Assembly (NCBI RefSeq): GCF_008806955.1 | Contig: NZ_CP031727.1 | Coordinates: forward strand, 1,612,001-1,676,000 | Length of the DNA: 64,000 nucleotides | Source of the DNA: Cellvibrio sp. KY-YJ-3 | GTDB lineage: Bacteria > Pseudomonadota > Gammaproteobacteria > Pseudomonadales > Cellvibrionaceae | Direction: 5' to 3' | In this document: positions 17,042-27,460 of the stretch, piece by piece | Numbering within the stretch: position 1 is the first letter of the stretch | How the letters are laid out: every line of letters begins with the position of its first letter | Position numbers and translations under genes: made by a program | The notes under the pieces: generated by a model | Seen by the model: only the letters and a program-made list of their open reading frames with translations | Databases searched by the model: none | Told to the model about the DNA's origin: nothing

Positions 17042-17932
17042 ATGCTTACTCGTCCAATCAATTGCTGCGCAATTACCCTGTTGTCCTGCTGTGTGCTGGC
17101 CTTGCTCGCGCTATCGCCCACCAGTTTGGCACAGCAAACTAAACGTATTACGGTTATGCCTGCCATCACCGATATAGATCGCTATTCCGTGCGCATGTTG
17201 ACCCTGGCCTTGGCACGCGCTGACACCCAATATGAAATTATCCCCGACGCTGACGGCGGCCACCGCACCCAGGGGCGCTATATAGAAGATCTGCGGGCCG
17301 GGCGCATTGATGTGATGTGGGCCGCTTCTGATGCGAGCATTGAGGCGCAGGTGCCACCGGTGCGTATTCCCCTGTTAAAAGGCTTGCTGGGGCATCGCAT
17401 TTTTTTAATTCACAAAAATAGCCAGCATAAATTCGATGCGGTAAATACGCTCGATGATTTAAAGAAATTAAAACTCGGGCAGGGCTCCACCTGGGCGGAT
17501 ACCAATATTTTGGAGAGTAACGGCCTCACGGTGGTGAAAACCCAAAAATACGGCAACCTATTTTATATGCTCGACGGTGGCCGCTTTGATGCGTTTCCGC
17601 GGGGTGTGCAGGAACCCTGGGGCGAGGTCAATAAAATTCCCGGGCTGGAGTTGGCGGTAGAAAAGCGGTTGATGTTGGTTTACAAAATGCCATTTTATTT
17701 ATTTGTGGCGCCCGACAACCAGGCGCTGGCACGAGATATCGAAAATGGTTTCAATGCGATGATCGCTGATGGGACTTTCGATTATGAATTTTTGAATGAT
17801 CCCTCAATCAAAAAAGTCATTGACTTGGCCGACCTGAAAAACCGTAAGGTATTTTATTTGGATAACCCGGCGCTGCCCAAAGCCACACCGGTTGATCGCC
17901 CGGAACTGTGGCTGGATATTAATAGTTTGTAA
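17042..17932 (+). CDS. Periplasmic substrate-binding-like protein
   Basis: 296 aa from the ATG at 17042 (TTGAGGTCAC upstream). A signal peptide spans about residues 1-31, ending TSLAQ. The rest follows the two-lobed periplasmic amino-acid-binding (SBP_bac_3-like) fold: IEDLRAGRIDVMWAASDASI in lobe 1, then LDDLKKLKLGQGSTWADTNI, LDGGRFDAFPRG and LMLVYKMPFYLFVAPDN. No permease or ATPase gene is adjacent, so it may serve a distant transporter or act as a sensor protein. Ligand unknown. Confidence 0.7.
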   Translation: MLTRPINCCAITLLSCCVLALLALSPTSLAQQTKRITVMPAITDIDRYSVRMLTLALARADTQYEIIPDADGGHRTQGRYIEDLRAGRIDVMWAASDASIEAQVPPVRIPLLKGLLGHRIFLIHKNSQHKFDAVNTLDDLKKLKLGQGSTWADTNILESNGLTVVKTQKYGNLFYMLDGGRFDAFPRGVQEPWGEVNKIPGLELAVEKRLMLVYKMPFYLFVAPDNQALARDIENGFNAMIADGTFDYEFLNDPSIKKVIDLADLKNRKVFYLDNPALPKATPVDRPELWLDINSL

Positions 17933-17963
17933 TCACGTCATGCGCTGCGGTTGATGCAGATTC

Positions 17964-18362
17964 CTAATCGGCACAACGCTGCGCAATAAATTCCTTCCAT
18001 TCCACAATATCGGTTCCGGCGGAATCAAACAGGCTCAAACCAATCAAAAAGTCGCCATCATCGCCGTAGGGGCGACACCATTTCACTTCAGTGACCAATA
18101 AAAATTGCCGGTCACTCGCGGCATCGCGAATACAGCAGCGCAAAATATTGTCGGTGGGTACAGCTTGCGGTGCTATGGCGCGCAGGCCGTTGGCGGAAAT
18201 ATCCAGGCTGTTGCTAACCACCAGTGTGGGCTCGCTGTCGGCGGGGCTGTCGAGTTCAATAATTACCGTGAGTTGATTGTTCAGGCGATATTCCTGACGC
18301 TGCTCTTCTGGTTGTTTTTCCTGTTGCTCCGGCGAATGTTTTTTTGTGTCGTTATTATTCAT
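17964..18362 (-). CDS. PilZ domain protein
   Basis: 132 aa from the ATG at 18362 (AGGAAG upstream; the ATG at 18380 has none). PilZ motifs are RQEYR (residues 22-26, the RxxxR c-di-GMP arm) and DISANGL (about residues 55-61, matching D/NxSxxG). It likely binds c-di-GMP and is a cytosolic effector. It follows the DUF1631 gene by 45 bp on the same strand, which suggests co-transcription and a shared pathway. Confidence 0.85.
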   Translation of the reverse strand: MNNNDTKKHSPEQQEKQPEEQRQEYRLNNQLTVIIELDSPADSEPTLVVSNSLDISANGLRAIAPQAVPTDNILRCCIRDAASDRQFLLVTEVKWCRPYGDDGDFLIGLSLFDSAGTDIVEWKEFIAQRCAD

Positions 18363-18407
18363 AGTGATCTTCCTGTACACCGCTAGGGTTAATTGTTATG
18401 GCGCGGG

Positions 18408-20222
18408 TTAATTGACATCGCGACGTAAACCGCGAATCACTTTGGCGAGTTGTTCTTCAAAGTTGTCACCGTTGCGCAACACTTTTAACTCGCCGCTAAT
18501 CAGTTGCTGCACCAGTTGTTCGCGGCTGTATTCGGCAACTTTGCGCCCAACCTGATCGGCGAAAATATATTTGCCCGTGGCTCCAATAATCACCGAGAGT
18601 TTGGCGCGTAGGCCGGGGGCGGTGTTGGCGTTATTAATTTCCAGCCAGGCACCTACTTGTAACTCATTCGCCGTTGTCGCTGCTGTCTGTTCACGTTGCA
18701 GGGCTTCTGCGGCTTGCGCTGCTTCCCGCTCGCGGGTGAGGCGCGCTTGTTCGGCGGCTTGTTCAGCGGCGCGGCGCTGCTGTTCGTCGGCGAGCAAACG
18801 GGCTTCGGCCATGGCTTTGTGCGCGGCGGCCTGGCGTGCGTCCAACTCGGCTTGCAGGCGCGCTTGCTCCGCCTGACGTTCGCGCTCAGCCGCTTCCTTC
18901 AGTGCTTCTTGCTCCGCCATAAAGGCGCGCACGAGTGCTTCGGCTTTTTGTTTTTGTTTGAGCAGTTGGACTTTTACGCACTGATTAGCTTGAGTAATGA
19001 GTGCTGTGAGTTGCTGCTCAATAATCATCGCCAGGGGTGTTAACTGCAATGGCTGGGCGAGACCGGTGGAGAGGCAGAGGGCAAAATCCTTATTGGTTTT
19101 GCTCATTACCTTGCGCCCAGTGTGATCGACAAATAGCAGTTGGTCGAGGTTGGCATCCTTGAGTACCAATTTGCAGCGAATCGCCTCCTGACCATCGCCG
19201 CGCATCACAATCCAATCGCCAATCTTCACCGTTTCGGTGGCCTGTAGTAGCGCCAGTGGTACCTTGGTCTTGGCGGTGGTTTGACCGTCGGGCAGCGGCA
19301 GCGCGGGGAAGAGGGCGATCTCTTGTGGCTGCTTTTGTATCGCCATCATCAAGCACTGGCTGAGCTGGTCGACTAGCTGTTGGTAGGCTTGGGTGTTGCT
19401 TGTGGTGTGTGCAAGGCTGCGCTCCAGTTCAGTGAGCAAGGCCGGAATTTGGCTATAGAGCTGTTGATCATCAACCTGAATATTGCCGTGTGAAAAGAGT
19501 TGCCCCAGTGAGGGCAGGATGCGCTGCCAGTGCACCCAGAGTGGCAGCTCGTTCAATGCGGCGGCTGGTGTATTGAACGCCCAGTATTGCAATTCGCTTT
19601 TGAGACTGAGGGTGATGGCTGAATGCAGATCGAGTGGCAGTGGGCGCTGCGCCAGATGATTATTGAGCAGTGTCACTACCCGTGTTTGCGCGAGTGTAAG
19701 CTTCTGGTTGCCCAGTTCGGTTTCGCACAGGCGATTCTCCAGCAGTGTGGCGCGTTTGTCCTCACTGGCGAGCCACTGGCTAAATTCGCTCAGTGCACTC
19801 TCGGGAGCGGTTTTGTTTTGCCAGTGCGCCGTCAGGGTATTGAGGAGACTACTGATTCGATCATAGAACTGCTGGCTGGGTTTGGCATCGCGCGCATACC
19901 AGTGACTGGTGGCGGGCAGTATCGATTCCAAGGTGCGGCGCAAAGGGTGATCGATGTCGCTGTAAAAGCGGTCGTCCTGTGCAATTTGTGCGACCAGAGC
20001 AGTTTCAACAGCGGCAAACAGCGGCAGTAGTTGCAGATCCAACTGTGGTCGGGCAATTAGCTGGCGATAGACCCGAGTCGCCAATTCCTGACGTAGCTCG
20101 TCTGGCGTTCTTGTATCGATCGTTTTATCGCTGGCGGCCGGAGTGTTGGCGAGGGTGGCAAGGGCGTCACCGAGGTGATTGCCATCACCGCGCAAAATAG
20201 CCTGTACATCAAAACTGGGCAT
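18408..20222 (-). CDS. DUF1631 family protein
   Basis: 604 aa. The N-terminal half matches the DUF1631 pattern (YSDIDHPLRRTLESILPATS near residue 95). Residues about 410-515 are a long Ala/Glu/Arg/Gln-rich segment, almost certainly a coiled coil. Two similar short units (WIVMRGDGQEAIRCKLVL, and about 525-570 WLEINNANTAPGLRAKLSVI), each followed by a D-x-x-GRKV motif, resemble PilZ-like beta domains. The family has no settled role, but pairs with PilZ here, so a c-di-GMP-linked surface or motility function is a reasonable inference. Confidence 0.65.
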   Translation of the reverse strand: MPSFDVQAILRGDGNHLGDALATLANTPAASDKTIDTRTPDELRQELATRVYRQLIARPQLDLQLLPLFAAVETALVAQIAQDDRFYSDIDHPLRRTLESILPATSHWYARDAKPSQQFYDRISSLLNTLTAHWQNKTAPESALSEFSQWLASEDKRATLLENRLCETELGNQKLTLAQTRVVTLLNNHLAQRPLPLDLHSAITLSLKSELQYWAFNTPAAALNELPLWVHWQRILPSLGQLFSHGNIQVDDQQLYSQIPALLTELERSLAHTTSNTQAYQQLVDQLSQCLMMAIQKQPQEIALFPALPLPDGQTTAKTKVPLALLQATETVKIGDWIVMRGDGQEAIRCKLVLKDANLDQLLFVDHTGRKVMSKTNKDFALCLSTGLAQPLQLTPLAMIIEQQLTALITQANQCVKVQLLKQKQKAEALVRAFMAEQEALKEAAERERQAEQARLQAELDARQAAAHKAMAEARLLADEQQRRAAEQAAEQARLTREREAAQAAEALQREQTAATTANELQVGAWLEINNANTAPGLRAKLSVIIGATGKYIFADQVGRKVAEYSREQLVQQLISGELKVLRNGDNFEEQLAKVIRGLRRDVN

Positions 20223-20361
20223 GGGGGTCTCTTGGTATCTGCTGCGGCCTTCAATATAGCCAATTCACCGGCGTTCTGCCTTAACCCTTGTGAAGCAAGT
20301 TGCGTATAATCGCGCCTCATTCAAGTTGCCCCTATTTTTTGCTGCCCAGGCTGACCCTTTC

Positions 20362-21855
20362 ATGAAAATTACTGCCAGTTCGCCCCTGCTTTATACCGCT
20401 GCTGAAACCTACGCGCTGGATGCTGCTGCTATCGCCAGCGGTATTCCCGCGATCCAGCTAATGAAGCGCGCTGGGAGAGCGGCCTATGATTTGTTGCTAG
20501 AGCGCTTTCCATCGCCCGCCCGCGTCACGGTTTACTGCGGTGGCGGCAATAACGGTGGCGATGGCTACATTCTGGCGGCGCTCGCCGCCCAGCGGTTAGT
20601 GCCGGTGCAGGTAATACAGCTGACTCCCGCGGATAAGCTAAGTGGCGAAGCGCGCCAGGCGTATGACTTTGCCGTGCAAGAAGGTGTGCTCATGCAGGTT
20701 TTCACGGCTGCCAGTGCGCCTGCGGAGGGTGTGATTGTGGATGCACTGCTGGGCATTGGCCTGCGCGATGCACCGCGTGCGGAATTTGCGGCGGCGATTG
20801 AACAGATCAACACCAGTGGTTTGCCGGTGTTGGCGCTGGATATTCCCTCTGGCCTACATGCCGATACCGGTGCCGTTGCCGGTGCGGTAGTCAACGCCAG
20901 CCTGACCCTGACTTTTATCGCCACCAAGCGCGGCCTGCTCACGGGGCGCGGCCCGGCAGTGTGTGGTGAGTTAGTGCTTGCTAATCTGGATGTGCCTGAA
21001 GTGACTTACACGGCGGCATCGCCCAGTGCTGAACGTGTGCAATTGGCAGAGTTGCAAGGCTTGCTCGCACCGCGCGCGGCCGATGCGCACAAAGGCGATT
21101 TTGGCCATGTGATGGTGATTGGTGGCGATACCGGCTATGGCGGCGCGGCGCTGATGGCGGCAGAAGCGGCAGCGCGTTCTGGTGCCGGTTTGGTGAGTAT
21201 CGCCACGCGCCCCGAACACATCCCGGCAATTCTTGCTCGTCGCCCGGAGATTATGGCTTGCGGTGTGGTTTCCGGTCAGGAGCTGGAACCGCTGCTAGCG
21301 CGTCCAACCCTGTTGGTGGTCGGCCCCGGTCTTGGTCGCTCGCCGTGGTCGGAGCAGATGTTGCAGCAGGCAGTTAAAAGTGGCCTGCCCATGGTGTTGG
21401 ATGCGGATGCACTTAATATCCTCGCCGAGGGTCGTGTGGTGCCAGCGAGCGTTAAACGCGATAACTGGGTATTCACCCCCCATCCCGCTGAAGCCGCTCG
21501 TTTGCTAGGCATCACCACCGCGGAAGTTCAAGCCGACCGCTTCGCCGCCGTGCAGGCGATCCAAGTCCGTTACAACGCCACGGTCATCCTTAAAGGTGCT
21601 GGTAGTTTGGTCGCCGCCAATGGCGACAAGATCGCGGTAGTCACCGACGGCAACCCCGGTATGGCTACCGGCGGTATGGGCGATGTACTCTCGGGTATCC
21701 TCGGCGCACTTATCGCCCAAGGGCTGAGTCAGCCAGATGCAGCACGGTTGGGTGCAGTAGTTCATGCCTGCGCGGCAGATTTGGCGGCTGATGACGTGGG
21801 CCAGCGCAGCCTGCTCGCCACCGATTTGATCCCCTATTTGGGCGAATTGCTCTAA
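20362..21855 (+). CDS. nnrD/nnrE: Bifunctional NAD(P)H-hydrate epimerase / ADP-dependent dehydratase
   Basis: 497 aa from the ATG at 20362. The N-terminal epimerase (YjeF_N; about 1-215) has GGGNNGGDGYILA and ALDIPSGLHADTG; the C-terminal dehydratase (YjeF_C; about 225-495) has HKGDFGHVMVIGGDTGYGGA, VVGPGLGR and DGNPGMATGGMGDVLSG. It repairs hydrated NADH and NADPH. tsaE follows after 10 bp, the conserved order in gammaproteobacteria, then the amidase and mutL. Confidence 0.95.
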   Translation: MKITASSPLLYTAAETYALDAAAIASGIPAIQLMKRAGRAAYDLLLERFPSPARVTVYCGGGNNGGDGYILAALAAQRLVPVQVIQLTPADKLSGEARQAYDFAVQEGVLMQVFTAASAPAEGVIVDALLGIGLRDAPRAEFAAAIEQINTSGLPVLALDIPSGLHADTGAVAGAVVNASLTLTFIATKRGLLTGRGPAVCGELVLANLDVPEVTYTAASPSAERVQLAELQGLLAPRAADAHKGDFGHVMVIGGDTGYGGAALMAAEAAARSGAGLVSIATRPEHIPAILARRPEIMACGVVSGQELEPLLARPTLLVVGPGLGRSPWSEQMLQQAVKSGLPMVLDADALNILAEGRVVPASVKRDNWVFTPHPAEAARLLGITTAEVQADRFAAVQAIQVRYNATVILKGAGSLVAANGDKIAVVTDGNPGMATGGMGDVLSGILGALIAQGLSQPDAARLGAVVHACAADLAADDVGQRSLLATDLIPYLGELL

Positions 21856-21865
21856 GGAGTCGGCG

Positions 21866-22330
21866 GTGGAAACATTGGAATACATCATCGATAACGACAG
21901 CGACATGGTCGCCTTTGGCGAGCAGCTCGGCGCTATCTTCGCTGCTCATGACGGCCCGCTCTCGGTGCATTTGTGCGGCACCCTGGGCGCCGGTAAAACC
22001 ACCCTCACACGCGGCATACTGCGAGCGTTTGGTCACACCGGTGCAGTAAAAAGCCCCACCTACACCTTGGTGGAGGCCTATGAATTTGGCGTGCGCCGGG
22101 TATACCACTTTGATTTATACCGCCTGGGCGATCCTGAAGAGCTTGAATACATGGGTATTCGCGATTACTTCATCGAGCAAAACCTCTGTCTGCTGGAGTG
22201 GCCTGAGCGCGGTGAAGGTGTGCTGCCCACGCCGGATCTGGTGATCAATATTTTCGTGCAGGGCGAGGGGCGTCGCTTGGAATTGCGAGCGACCAATCCG
22301 CTATTGCACGCACTGCTGGCCAAGCGTTAG
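21866..22330 (+). CDS. tsaE: tRNA threonylcarbamoyladenosine biosynthesis ATPase
   Basis: 154 aa, GTG start with AAGGAG 7 bases upstream. The P-loop GTLGAGKTTL lies at about residues 38-47, and KSPTYTLVEAYE and YHFDLYRLGDPEELE are family signatures. TsaE supports the TsaD/TsaB complex that makes t6A on tRNAs decoding ANN codons. Length is typical. It follows nnrD/E closely and is probably cotranscribed with it. Confidence 0.95.
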   Translation: METLEYIIDNDSDMVAFGEQLGAIFAAHDGPLSVHLCGTLGAGKTTLTRGILRAFGHTGAVKSPTYTLVEAYEFGVRRVYHFDLYRLGDPEELEYMGIRDYFIEQNLCLLEWPERGEGVLPTPDLVINIFVQGEGRRLELRATNPLLHALLAKR

Positions 22331-22341
22331 CCTTTTTTGCT

Positions 22342-22361
22342 AGGGGCAAAAGCCCCTTTTG
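22342..22361 (+). terminator. Weak terminator after tsaE
   Basis: AGGGGC-AAAA-GCCCCT followed by TTT. Six perfect pairs and a short T run, so possibly only partial termination before the amidase gene. Confidence 0.45.
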
Positions 22362-22433
22362 CGGTAGAGTGCGAGCCATGTGCCACGGCGTTTAGCGCTG
22401 TTTGGTGCGCCATATCCCTATAAAAACTGCTGA

Positions 22434-24125
22434 ATGGGTGTTTGTCTGTTGAGATTGTCTATATCTATGGTTCGCTGGCTGAACTGGGTTTGCTGCCTGG
22501 GGGTGCTACTTGCGCCTCTGGCTTTTGCGGCGAAAGTGGATGGTGTGCGCGTGTGGCGCGCGCCGGATCACACGCGCATCGTGCTGGATCTGGATGCGCC
22601 CGTGCAGCACAGCCTGACGCTCGCGGCTAACCCTGAGCGCATTATTGTCGATGTTCCCAAAACCAGCCTCAAAGCCCCGCTGGGCCAGTTGCCTTTGGCG
22701 GATACGCCGGTGTTGGCGGTGCGCTCCTCGGTTCAAACGAATGGCGATTTGCGTCTGGTATTTGATTTAAAAGCCAAGGTCGCGCCCAACAGTTTTTTAC
22801 TCAAAGCCCACGGCGGAATGCATGACCGTCTGGTGATCGACCTCTACGACGAAACACCCTCAACCGCCACCGCTGCGCCGGCGACTACCCCTGCAGCGGT
22901 TCCTACCGCCTCCGCAACCACCGCTCCAGCAGCCACCAAACCTGCCGTTGTCGATAAACCGGCAGTAGTCCCCGCACAACCCGCTAGTAAGCCAGTAGCC
23001 AAAGCTGATCTTAGCGGCAAACGGTTTATTGTTATCGCGGTGGATGCTGGTCACGGCGGGGAAGACCCAGGCGCCCTAGGCCCCAATCGCCTGCGCGAAA
23101 AAGATGTGACGCTGATGATCGCCAAAGAGCTGGTTGCGGCGATTAACGCCCAGCCCGGGTTTACCGGCAAGCTCACGCGCACCGGCGATTATTTTATCCC
23201 GCTGAAAAAACGCCGTGATTTGGCGCGCAATATGAAGGCGGATTTGTTTGTCTCTATTCACGCCGATGCCTTTACCAAAGCCAGCGCGCGCGGCGCCTCG
23301 GTGTTTGCCTTGTCGCGTCATGGCGCCACCTCGGAAACCGCGCGCTTTTTGGCCGAGCGTGAAAATGAATCGGATTTGATCGGCGGGGTGGGCGATATTC
23401 GCCTTGATGATAAGGATCAGGTGCTGGCCGGGGTGTTGGTGGATTTGTCGATGACGGCAACGTTGAATTCCAGTTTGCAGGTCGGCCAGCAGGTGCTCAG
23501 CTCCATGGGTGGTATTGCGCATTTGCACAAGCGCCATGTGGAACAGGCGGGCTTTTTGGTGTTGAAATCGCCTGATGTGCCGTCGATTCTGGTGGAGACC
23601 GGTTTTATTTCCAACCCCGGTGAGGCGCGCAAATTGGCCACACCGGCGTATCGCAAACAAATGGCGCAATCGGTATTTAAAGGTATTCGCCAGCATTTTT
23701 ACCAGCATCCGCCAGCGGGCACTTATGTTGCGGCGCAAGTGGAATCCGGTGCCGGCGGCGGTTTTGAGCGGCAGCATGCGGTGGCCGCTGGAGACAGCTT
23801 ATCCGGCATTGCCAATCGCTACGGCGTGAGCATGCAGCGGTTGATGCAGTACAACAATTTACGTTCGACCAGCGTGAATATCGGCCAGACCTTAAAAATT
23901 CCGGCGACCAACTCACCTGCCGTTGCCCAGTCGCAACCTGCGCCTACCGCGCGCCCACAAGCGCAAATCGCCACTGCACCGCGGATGCACCGCGTGGTGG
24001 CCGGCGATACCTTGTCGCGTATTGCCAGCCGTTACGGCGTGAGTGCCAGCGCGATCCAGCGCCATAACAATATGAAAAGTACGACCGTAAAACTGGGTCA
24101 AACCCTGAAAATCCCCACTTCCTGA
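22434..24125 (+). CDS. amiC: N-acetylmuramoyl-L-alanine amidase with AMIN and two LysM domains
   Basis: 563 aa; an ATG at 22467 is an alternative start that gives a more usual signal peptide. Order: signal peptide (about 12-33), AMIN domain (about 35-140), Ala/Thr/Pro-rich linker (about 143-193), amidase_3 domain (about 200-430) with [20 protein letters not shown] and VETGFISNP supplying the zinc ligands and Glu, then two LysM repeats (about 443-488 and 518-562). It cuts the peptide from glycan strands during cell separation; AMIN and LysM direct it to septal peptidoglycan. It lies directly upstream of mutL, as in pseudomonads. Confidence 0.93.
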   Translation: MGVCLLRLSISMVRWLNWVCCLGVLLAPLAFAAKVDGVRVWRAPDHTRIVLDLDAPVQHSLTLAANPERIIVDVPKTSLKAPLGQLPLADTPVLAVRSSVQTNGDLRLVFDLKAKVAPNSFLLKAHGGMHDRLVIDLYDETPSTATAAPATTPAAVPTASATTAPAATKPAVVDKPAVVPAQPASKPVAKADLSGKRFIVIAVDAGHGGEDPGALGPNRLREKDVTLMIAKELVAAINAQPGFTGKLTRTGDYFIPLKKRRDLARNMKADLFVSIHADAFTKASARGASVFALSRHGATSETARFLAERENESDLIGGVGDIRLDDKDQVLAGVLVDLSMTATLNSSLQVGQQVLSSMGGIAHLHKRHVEQAGFLVLKSPDVPSILVETGFISNPGEARKLATPAYRKQMAQSVFKGIRQHFYQHPPAGTYVAAQVESGAGGGFERQHAVAAGDSLSGIANRYGVSMQRLMQYNNLRSTSVNIGQTLKIPATNSPAVAQSQPAPTARPQAQIATAPRMHRVVAGDTLSRIASRYGVSASAIQRHNNMKSTTVKLGQTLKIPTS

Positions 24126-24148
24126 TTCATCGCCGCGATTGGTTTCCC

Positions 24149-26035
24149 ATGCGAAAAATTAAATTGCTCAGCCCGCGCCTCGCCAACCAGATTGCTGCTG
24201 GCGAGGTTGTTGAACGTCCATCCTCGGTGATTAAAGAGCTGCTGGAAAATTCACTCGACGCCGGTGCAACGCGTTTGGAAATTGATATTGAAGAGGGCGG
24301 CATCAAGCTCATGCGTGTGCGTGACAACGGCGGCGGCATTGATAAAGACGATTTGCCACTCGCACTCAGCCGTCACGCCACCAGTAAAATTTATGAATTG
24401 GATGATCTCGAGGCAGTTGCTACGTTAGGTTTTCGCGGCGAGGCTTTGGCGAGTATCAGTTCGGTCGCGCGTCTGGCGTTGATTAGTAGCACCAATGACG
24501 ACAGCGCAGGTTGGCAGGTAGTCGCCGAAGGGCGCGATATGGAAACGCAATTATCGCCTGCACCACACCCGCGCGGCACTACTGTTGAGGTGCGCGATTT
24601 GTTTTTTAATACGCCTGCGCGCCGTAAATTTTTACGCACCGATAAAACGGAATACACCCATCTTGAGGATGTCGTAAAACGCTTGGCATTATCACGTTTT
24701 GATGTCGCGTTTAATTTGCGCCACAACGGCCGTGCCATTTATTCCTGGCGTGCGGGTGATTCTCAGCTCGAGCAAGAGCGTCGCGTCGCTCAGGTGTGTG
24801 GCCCGGCGTTTATGGAAAATGCGGTGCACCTTGATATAGAGCGCAACGGTTTTCGTTTGTGGGGTTGGGTGGCGCTGCCCACCTTTTCGCGCAGCCAGGC
24901 AGACTTGCAGCACTTTTATGTGAATGGTCGCGCGATTCGCGACAAGCTCGTCAGCCACGCTGTGCGTCAGGCTTATCAGGATGTGTTGTACCACGGGCGC
25001 CATCCGGCTTTTGTATTGTATTTGGAACTGGATCCCTCCACCGTGGATGTGAATGTGCATCCCACTAAACACGAAGTGCGTTTTCGCGATAATCGCAACG
25101 TGCACGACTTCATCTACTCAAGCTTGCATCACGCACTCGCAAAAGTTCGCCCGGAAGATACGCTTGCAAAACGCGAACTGGGTGAAGGCGCCGATGAAGT
25201 TTCCGGTATAAATCCATTTGCACTTTCATCTACCAAACCGATTCAAGGCATTGCGGCGGGCGAATTCAAAGGGCAGGAGAGTATGGGCTTTCGTGCGGCG
25301 TCCGGCGCGAGTCATTATTCATCGTCAAATTACCAGCCTGCACAAATTAATCCCGGTGCTGTGCGTGAACAGATGGCGACCTATGGCGAGTTGCATCGCC
25401 CCGCAAATCCCACGGCAACTTATGCTTTGCCGGAATCTGCTAGCGACGAGATTCCCCCACTGGGTTATGCCATCGCACAATTAAAAGGTATTTATATTCT
25501 CGCGGAAAATGCGCAGGGTTTAATTGTGGTTGACATGCACGCGGCGCACGAGCGCGTGACTTACGAGCGTATGAAAGAGTCGTTTCACTGTGGCGGTTTG
25601 CAAACCCAGCCACTGCTAGTGCCTGAGTCGATAGCGGTCAGCGAAAAAGAAGCGGACTTTGCCGAAAATTTTAGCGAGGTATTCAAAGCGCTCGGCTTTG
25701 AGTTGCAGCGCGCTGGCCCGGAAACTTTATTAATTCGCCAGCTACCGGTCATTTTAAATCGCGCCAAAGTTGAGCAATTGGTGCGCGATGTTTTATCCGA
25801 TTTGATTGAGCACGGTAGCAGCGAGCGCATCCAACATCACATCAACGAAATTCTTGGCACCATGGCCTGCCACGGCTCGGTGCGTGCCAATCGCAAACTG
25901 ACCATTCCCGAAATGAATGCGCTGCTGCGCGATATGGAGGCGACCGAGCGCAGTGGTCAGTGCAACCACGGCCGACCCACCTGGCTGCTGCAATCGCTCG
26001 ACGATCTCGACAAAATGTTTATGCGTGGGCAATAA
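24149..26035 (+). CDS. mutL: DNA mismatch repair protein MutL
   Basis: 628 aa. The N-terminal GHKL ATPase has [27 protein letters not shown] and [10 protein letters not shown]; the middle domain ends near residue 335; the C-terminal dimerisation domain begins near residue 435. Unlike E. coli MutL, the C-terminus keeps the metal-site motifs of endonuclease-type Mut[13 protein letters not shown] (D-x-H-A-x2-E-x4-E), ACHGSVRAN and CNHGRPT. It therefore probably nicks DNA itself rather than relying on MutH. The start of miaA follows 5 bp after the stop codon. Confidence 0.96.
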   Translation: MRKIKLLSPRLANQIAAGEVVERPSSVIKELLENSLDAGATRLEIDIEEGGIKLMRVRDNGGGIDKDDLPLALSRHATSKIYELDDLEAVATLGFRGEALASISSVARLALISSTNDDSAGWQVVAEGRDMETQLSPAPHPRGTTVEVRDLFFNTPARRKFLRTDKTEYTHLEDVVKRLALSRFDVAFNLRHNGRAIYSWRAGDSQLEQERRVAQVCGPAFMENAVHLDIERNGFRLWGWVALPTFSRSQADLQHFYVNGRAIRDKLVSHAVRQAYQDVLYHGRHPAFVLYLELDPSTVDVNVHPTKHEVRFRDNRNVHDFIYSSLHHALAKVRPEDTLAKRELGEGADEVSGINPFALSSTKPIQGIAAGEFKGQESMGFRAASGASHYSSSNYQPAQINPGAVREQMATYGELHRPANPTATYALPESASDEIPPLGYAIAQLKGIYILAENAQGLIVVDMHAAHERVTYERMKESFHCGGLQTQPLLVPESIAVSEKEADFAENFSEVFKALGFELQRAGPETLLIRQLPVILNRAKVEQLVRDVLSDLIEHGSSERIQHHINEILGTMACHGSVRANRKLTIPEMNALLRDMEATERSGQCNHGRPTWLLQSLDDLDKMFMRGQ

Positions 26036-26040
26036 CAATC

Positions 26041-27042
26041 ATGACAACAACTGCGCAGAAACCGCTGGTAATTTTTTTGATGGGGCCAACAGCCTCGGGC
26101 AAAACGGACTTGGCGATCAGCTTGAGCAAATTATTGCCGGTGGAGTTAATCAGCGTGGATTCGGCGCTGGTTTATCGCGGTATGGATATTGGTTCGGCCA
26201 AACCCAGTGCCGCCGAATTGGCGGAAACCCCGCATCGCCTGATTGATATCCGCGACCCGGCAGAGCCCTATTCCGTTGCCGATTTTGTCGCCGATGCCGA
26301 GCGCGAAATTAATGCGATCCACGCGCAGGGGAAAATTCCACTCTTAGTTGGCGGCACCATGCTCTATTTTCGTGCGCTGCTCGATGGCTTGGCCGAAATG
26401 CCTGCCGCAGATACTGAAGTGCGTGCGCAAATTGAACGTGAAGCGGCAGAGTTCGGTTGGCCGCATATCCATGCCCAGCTCGCCTTGGTTGACCCGCAGA
26501 CTGCCGCCGACATTCACCCCAATCATTCGCAGCGGCTTAGTCGCGCGCTGGAAGTTTATCGCGTGAGTGGTAAAACCATGGCGCAATTGCGTGAGGTGCA
26601 ACATGCACAGCCGCAAACCAGTGCGTTTTGTGAGCGCTTTACTGTTTATCAAATTGCCATAGCACCACGTGATCGCGCCACCTTGCATCGGCGTATTGCT
26701 GAACGATTCGAAAAAATGCTGGTCAGTGGTTTAGTAAATGAAGTGCGGGCGCTTTATGCGCGCGGTGATCTGCAACCCGATTTGCCTGCCATTCGTGCGG
26801 TGGGTTACCGCCAAGTGTGGGATTATCTTGATGGGCGAGTCGATTACAACGAAATGCGTGAGCGTGGAATTATCGCTACCCGGCAGTTAGCCAAGAGACA
26901 ATTTACTTGGTTGCGCGGTTGGTCGACAAGCTCAAATAGTGAACTACACTGGTTAAGCACGGAGACTGATCAGGGAATTTCACTCACGAAGGAAGAAATT
27001 GTGCATTGCGCCTTGAATTTTATAGGTCGCACCGCCATATAA
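26041..27042 (+). CDS. miaA: tRNA dimethylallyltransferase
   Basis: 333 aa from the ATG at 26041. The P-loop GPTASGKT lies at residues 15-22, [19 protein letters not shown] is the substrate-binding signature, and [18 protein letters not shown] follows. It adds dimethylallyl to A37 of tRNAs reading UNN codons. It starts 5 bp after mutL, so expression is probably coupled, and hfq lies downstream after a 118-bp gap with its own promoter candidate, the conserved arrangement. Confidence 0.96.
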   Translation: MTTTAQKPLVIFLMGPTASGKTDLAISLSKLLPVELISVDSALVYRGMDIGSAKPSAAELAETPHRLIDIRDPAEPYSVADFVADAEREINAIHAQGKIPLLVGGTMLYFRALLDGLAEMPAADTEVRAQIEREAAEFGWPHIHAQLALVDPQTAADIHPNHSQRLSRALEVYRVSGKTMAQLREVQHAQPQTSAFCERFTVYQIAIAPRDRATLHRRIAERFEKMLVSGLVNEVRALYARGDLQPDLPAIRAVGYRQVWDYLDGRVDYNEMRERGIIATRQLAKRQFTWLRGWSTSSNSELHWLSTETDQGISLTKEEIVHCALNFIGRTAI

Positions 27043-27104
27043 TGCCCACGTGAGAAGCCTAATCTGATTTTCATGCTTTCTTCCACCTCCTCCCGATGGA
27101 TCTA

Positions 27105-27136
27105 TTGGGTGTTTTAGGTGGGTAAATTACTATAAT
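27105..27136 (+). promoter_or_regulatory. Candidate hfq promoter
   Basis: A perfect TATAAT (27131-27136) lies 24 bp before the hfq start. The best -35 (TTGGGT, 27105-27110) is 20 bp away, longer than ideal, so the -10 is better supported than the -35. AGGAG (27150-27154) is the hfq ribosome site. Confidence 0.45.
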
Positions 27137-27160
27137 TTTTATTGTCCCTAGGAGATAAAC

Positions 27161-27424
27161 ATGTCAAAAGGGCATAGCTTACAAGACCCTTACCTGAACG
27201 TTCTGCGCAAAGAGCGTGTGCCTGTATCCATTTACCTGGTAAATGGAATTAAGTTACAAGGCCAGGTTGAGTCATTTGATCAGTTTGTCGTGCTGTTGAA
27301 AAACACCGTAAGCCAAATGGTTTACAAGCATGCAATCTCCACTGTTGTTCCATCCCGTGCTGTTCGCGTTCCGCTGTTGAACGAAGGCGGCGTTGAAGGT
27401 GAAGAAGACGAGCAAGCCGAGTAA
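27161..27424 (+). CDS. hfq: RNA chaperone Hfq
   Basis: 87 aa. The Sm1 motif ([41 protein letters not shown]) and Sm2 motif ([14 protein letters not shown]) are intact. The short acidic tail (EGEEDEQAE) is typical of non-enteric gammaproteobacteria. It forms a hexamer that matches small RNAs to mRNAs. hflX follows after 36 bp and hflK-hflC beyond, a conserved stress-related operon. Confidence 0.97.
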   Translation: MSKGHSLQDPYLNVLRKERVPVSIYLVNGIKLQGQVESFDQFVVLLKNTVSQMVYKHAISTVVPSRAVRVPLLNEGGVEGEEDEQAE

Positions 27425-27460
27425 TCTATCAAATCATTGATACTGACTCGAGGTCGCTAA

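Noticed and set aside
22098-22110. GTATAC in tsaE as an extra operator
   Set aside because: Only the central hexamer matches; the flanks do not fit ACTTGTATACTAGT.
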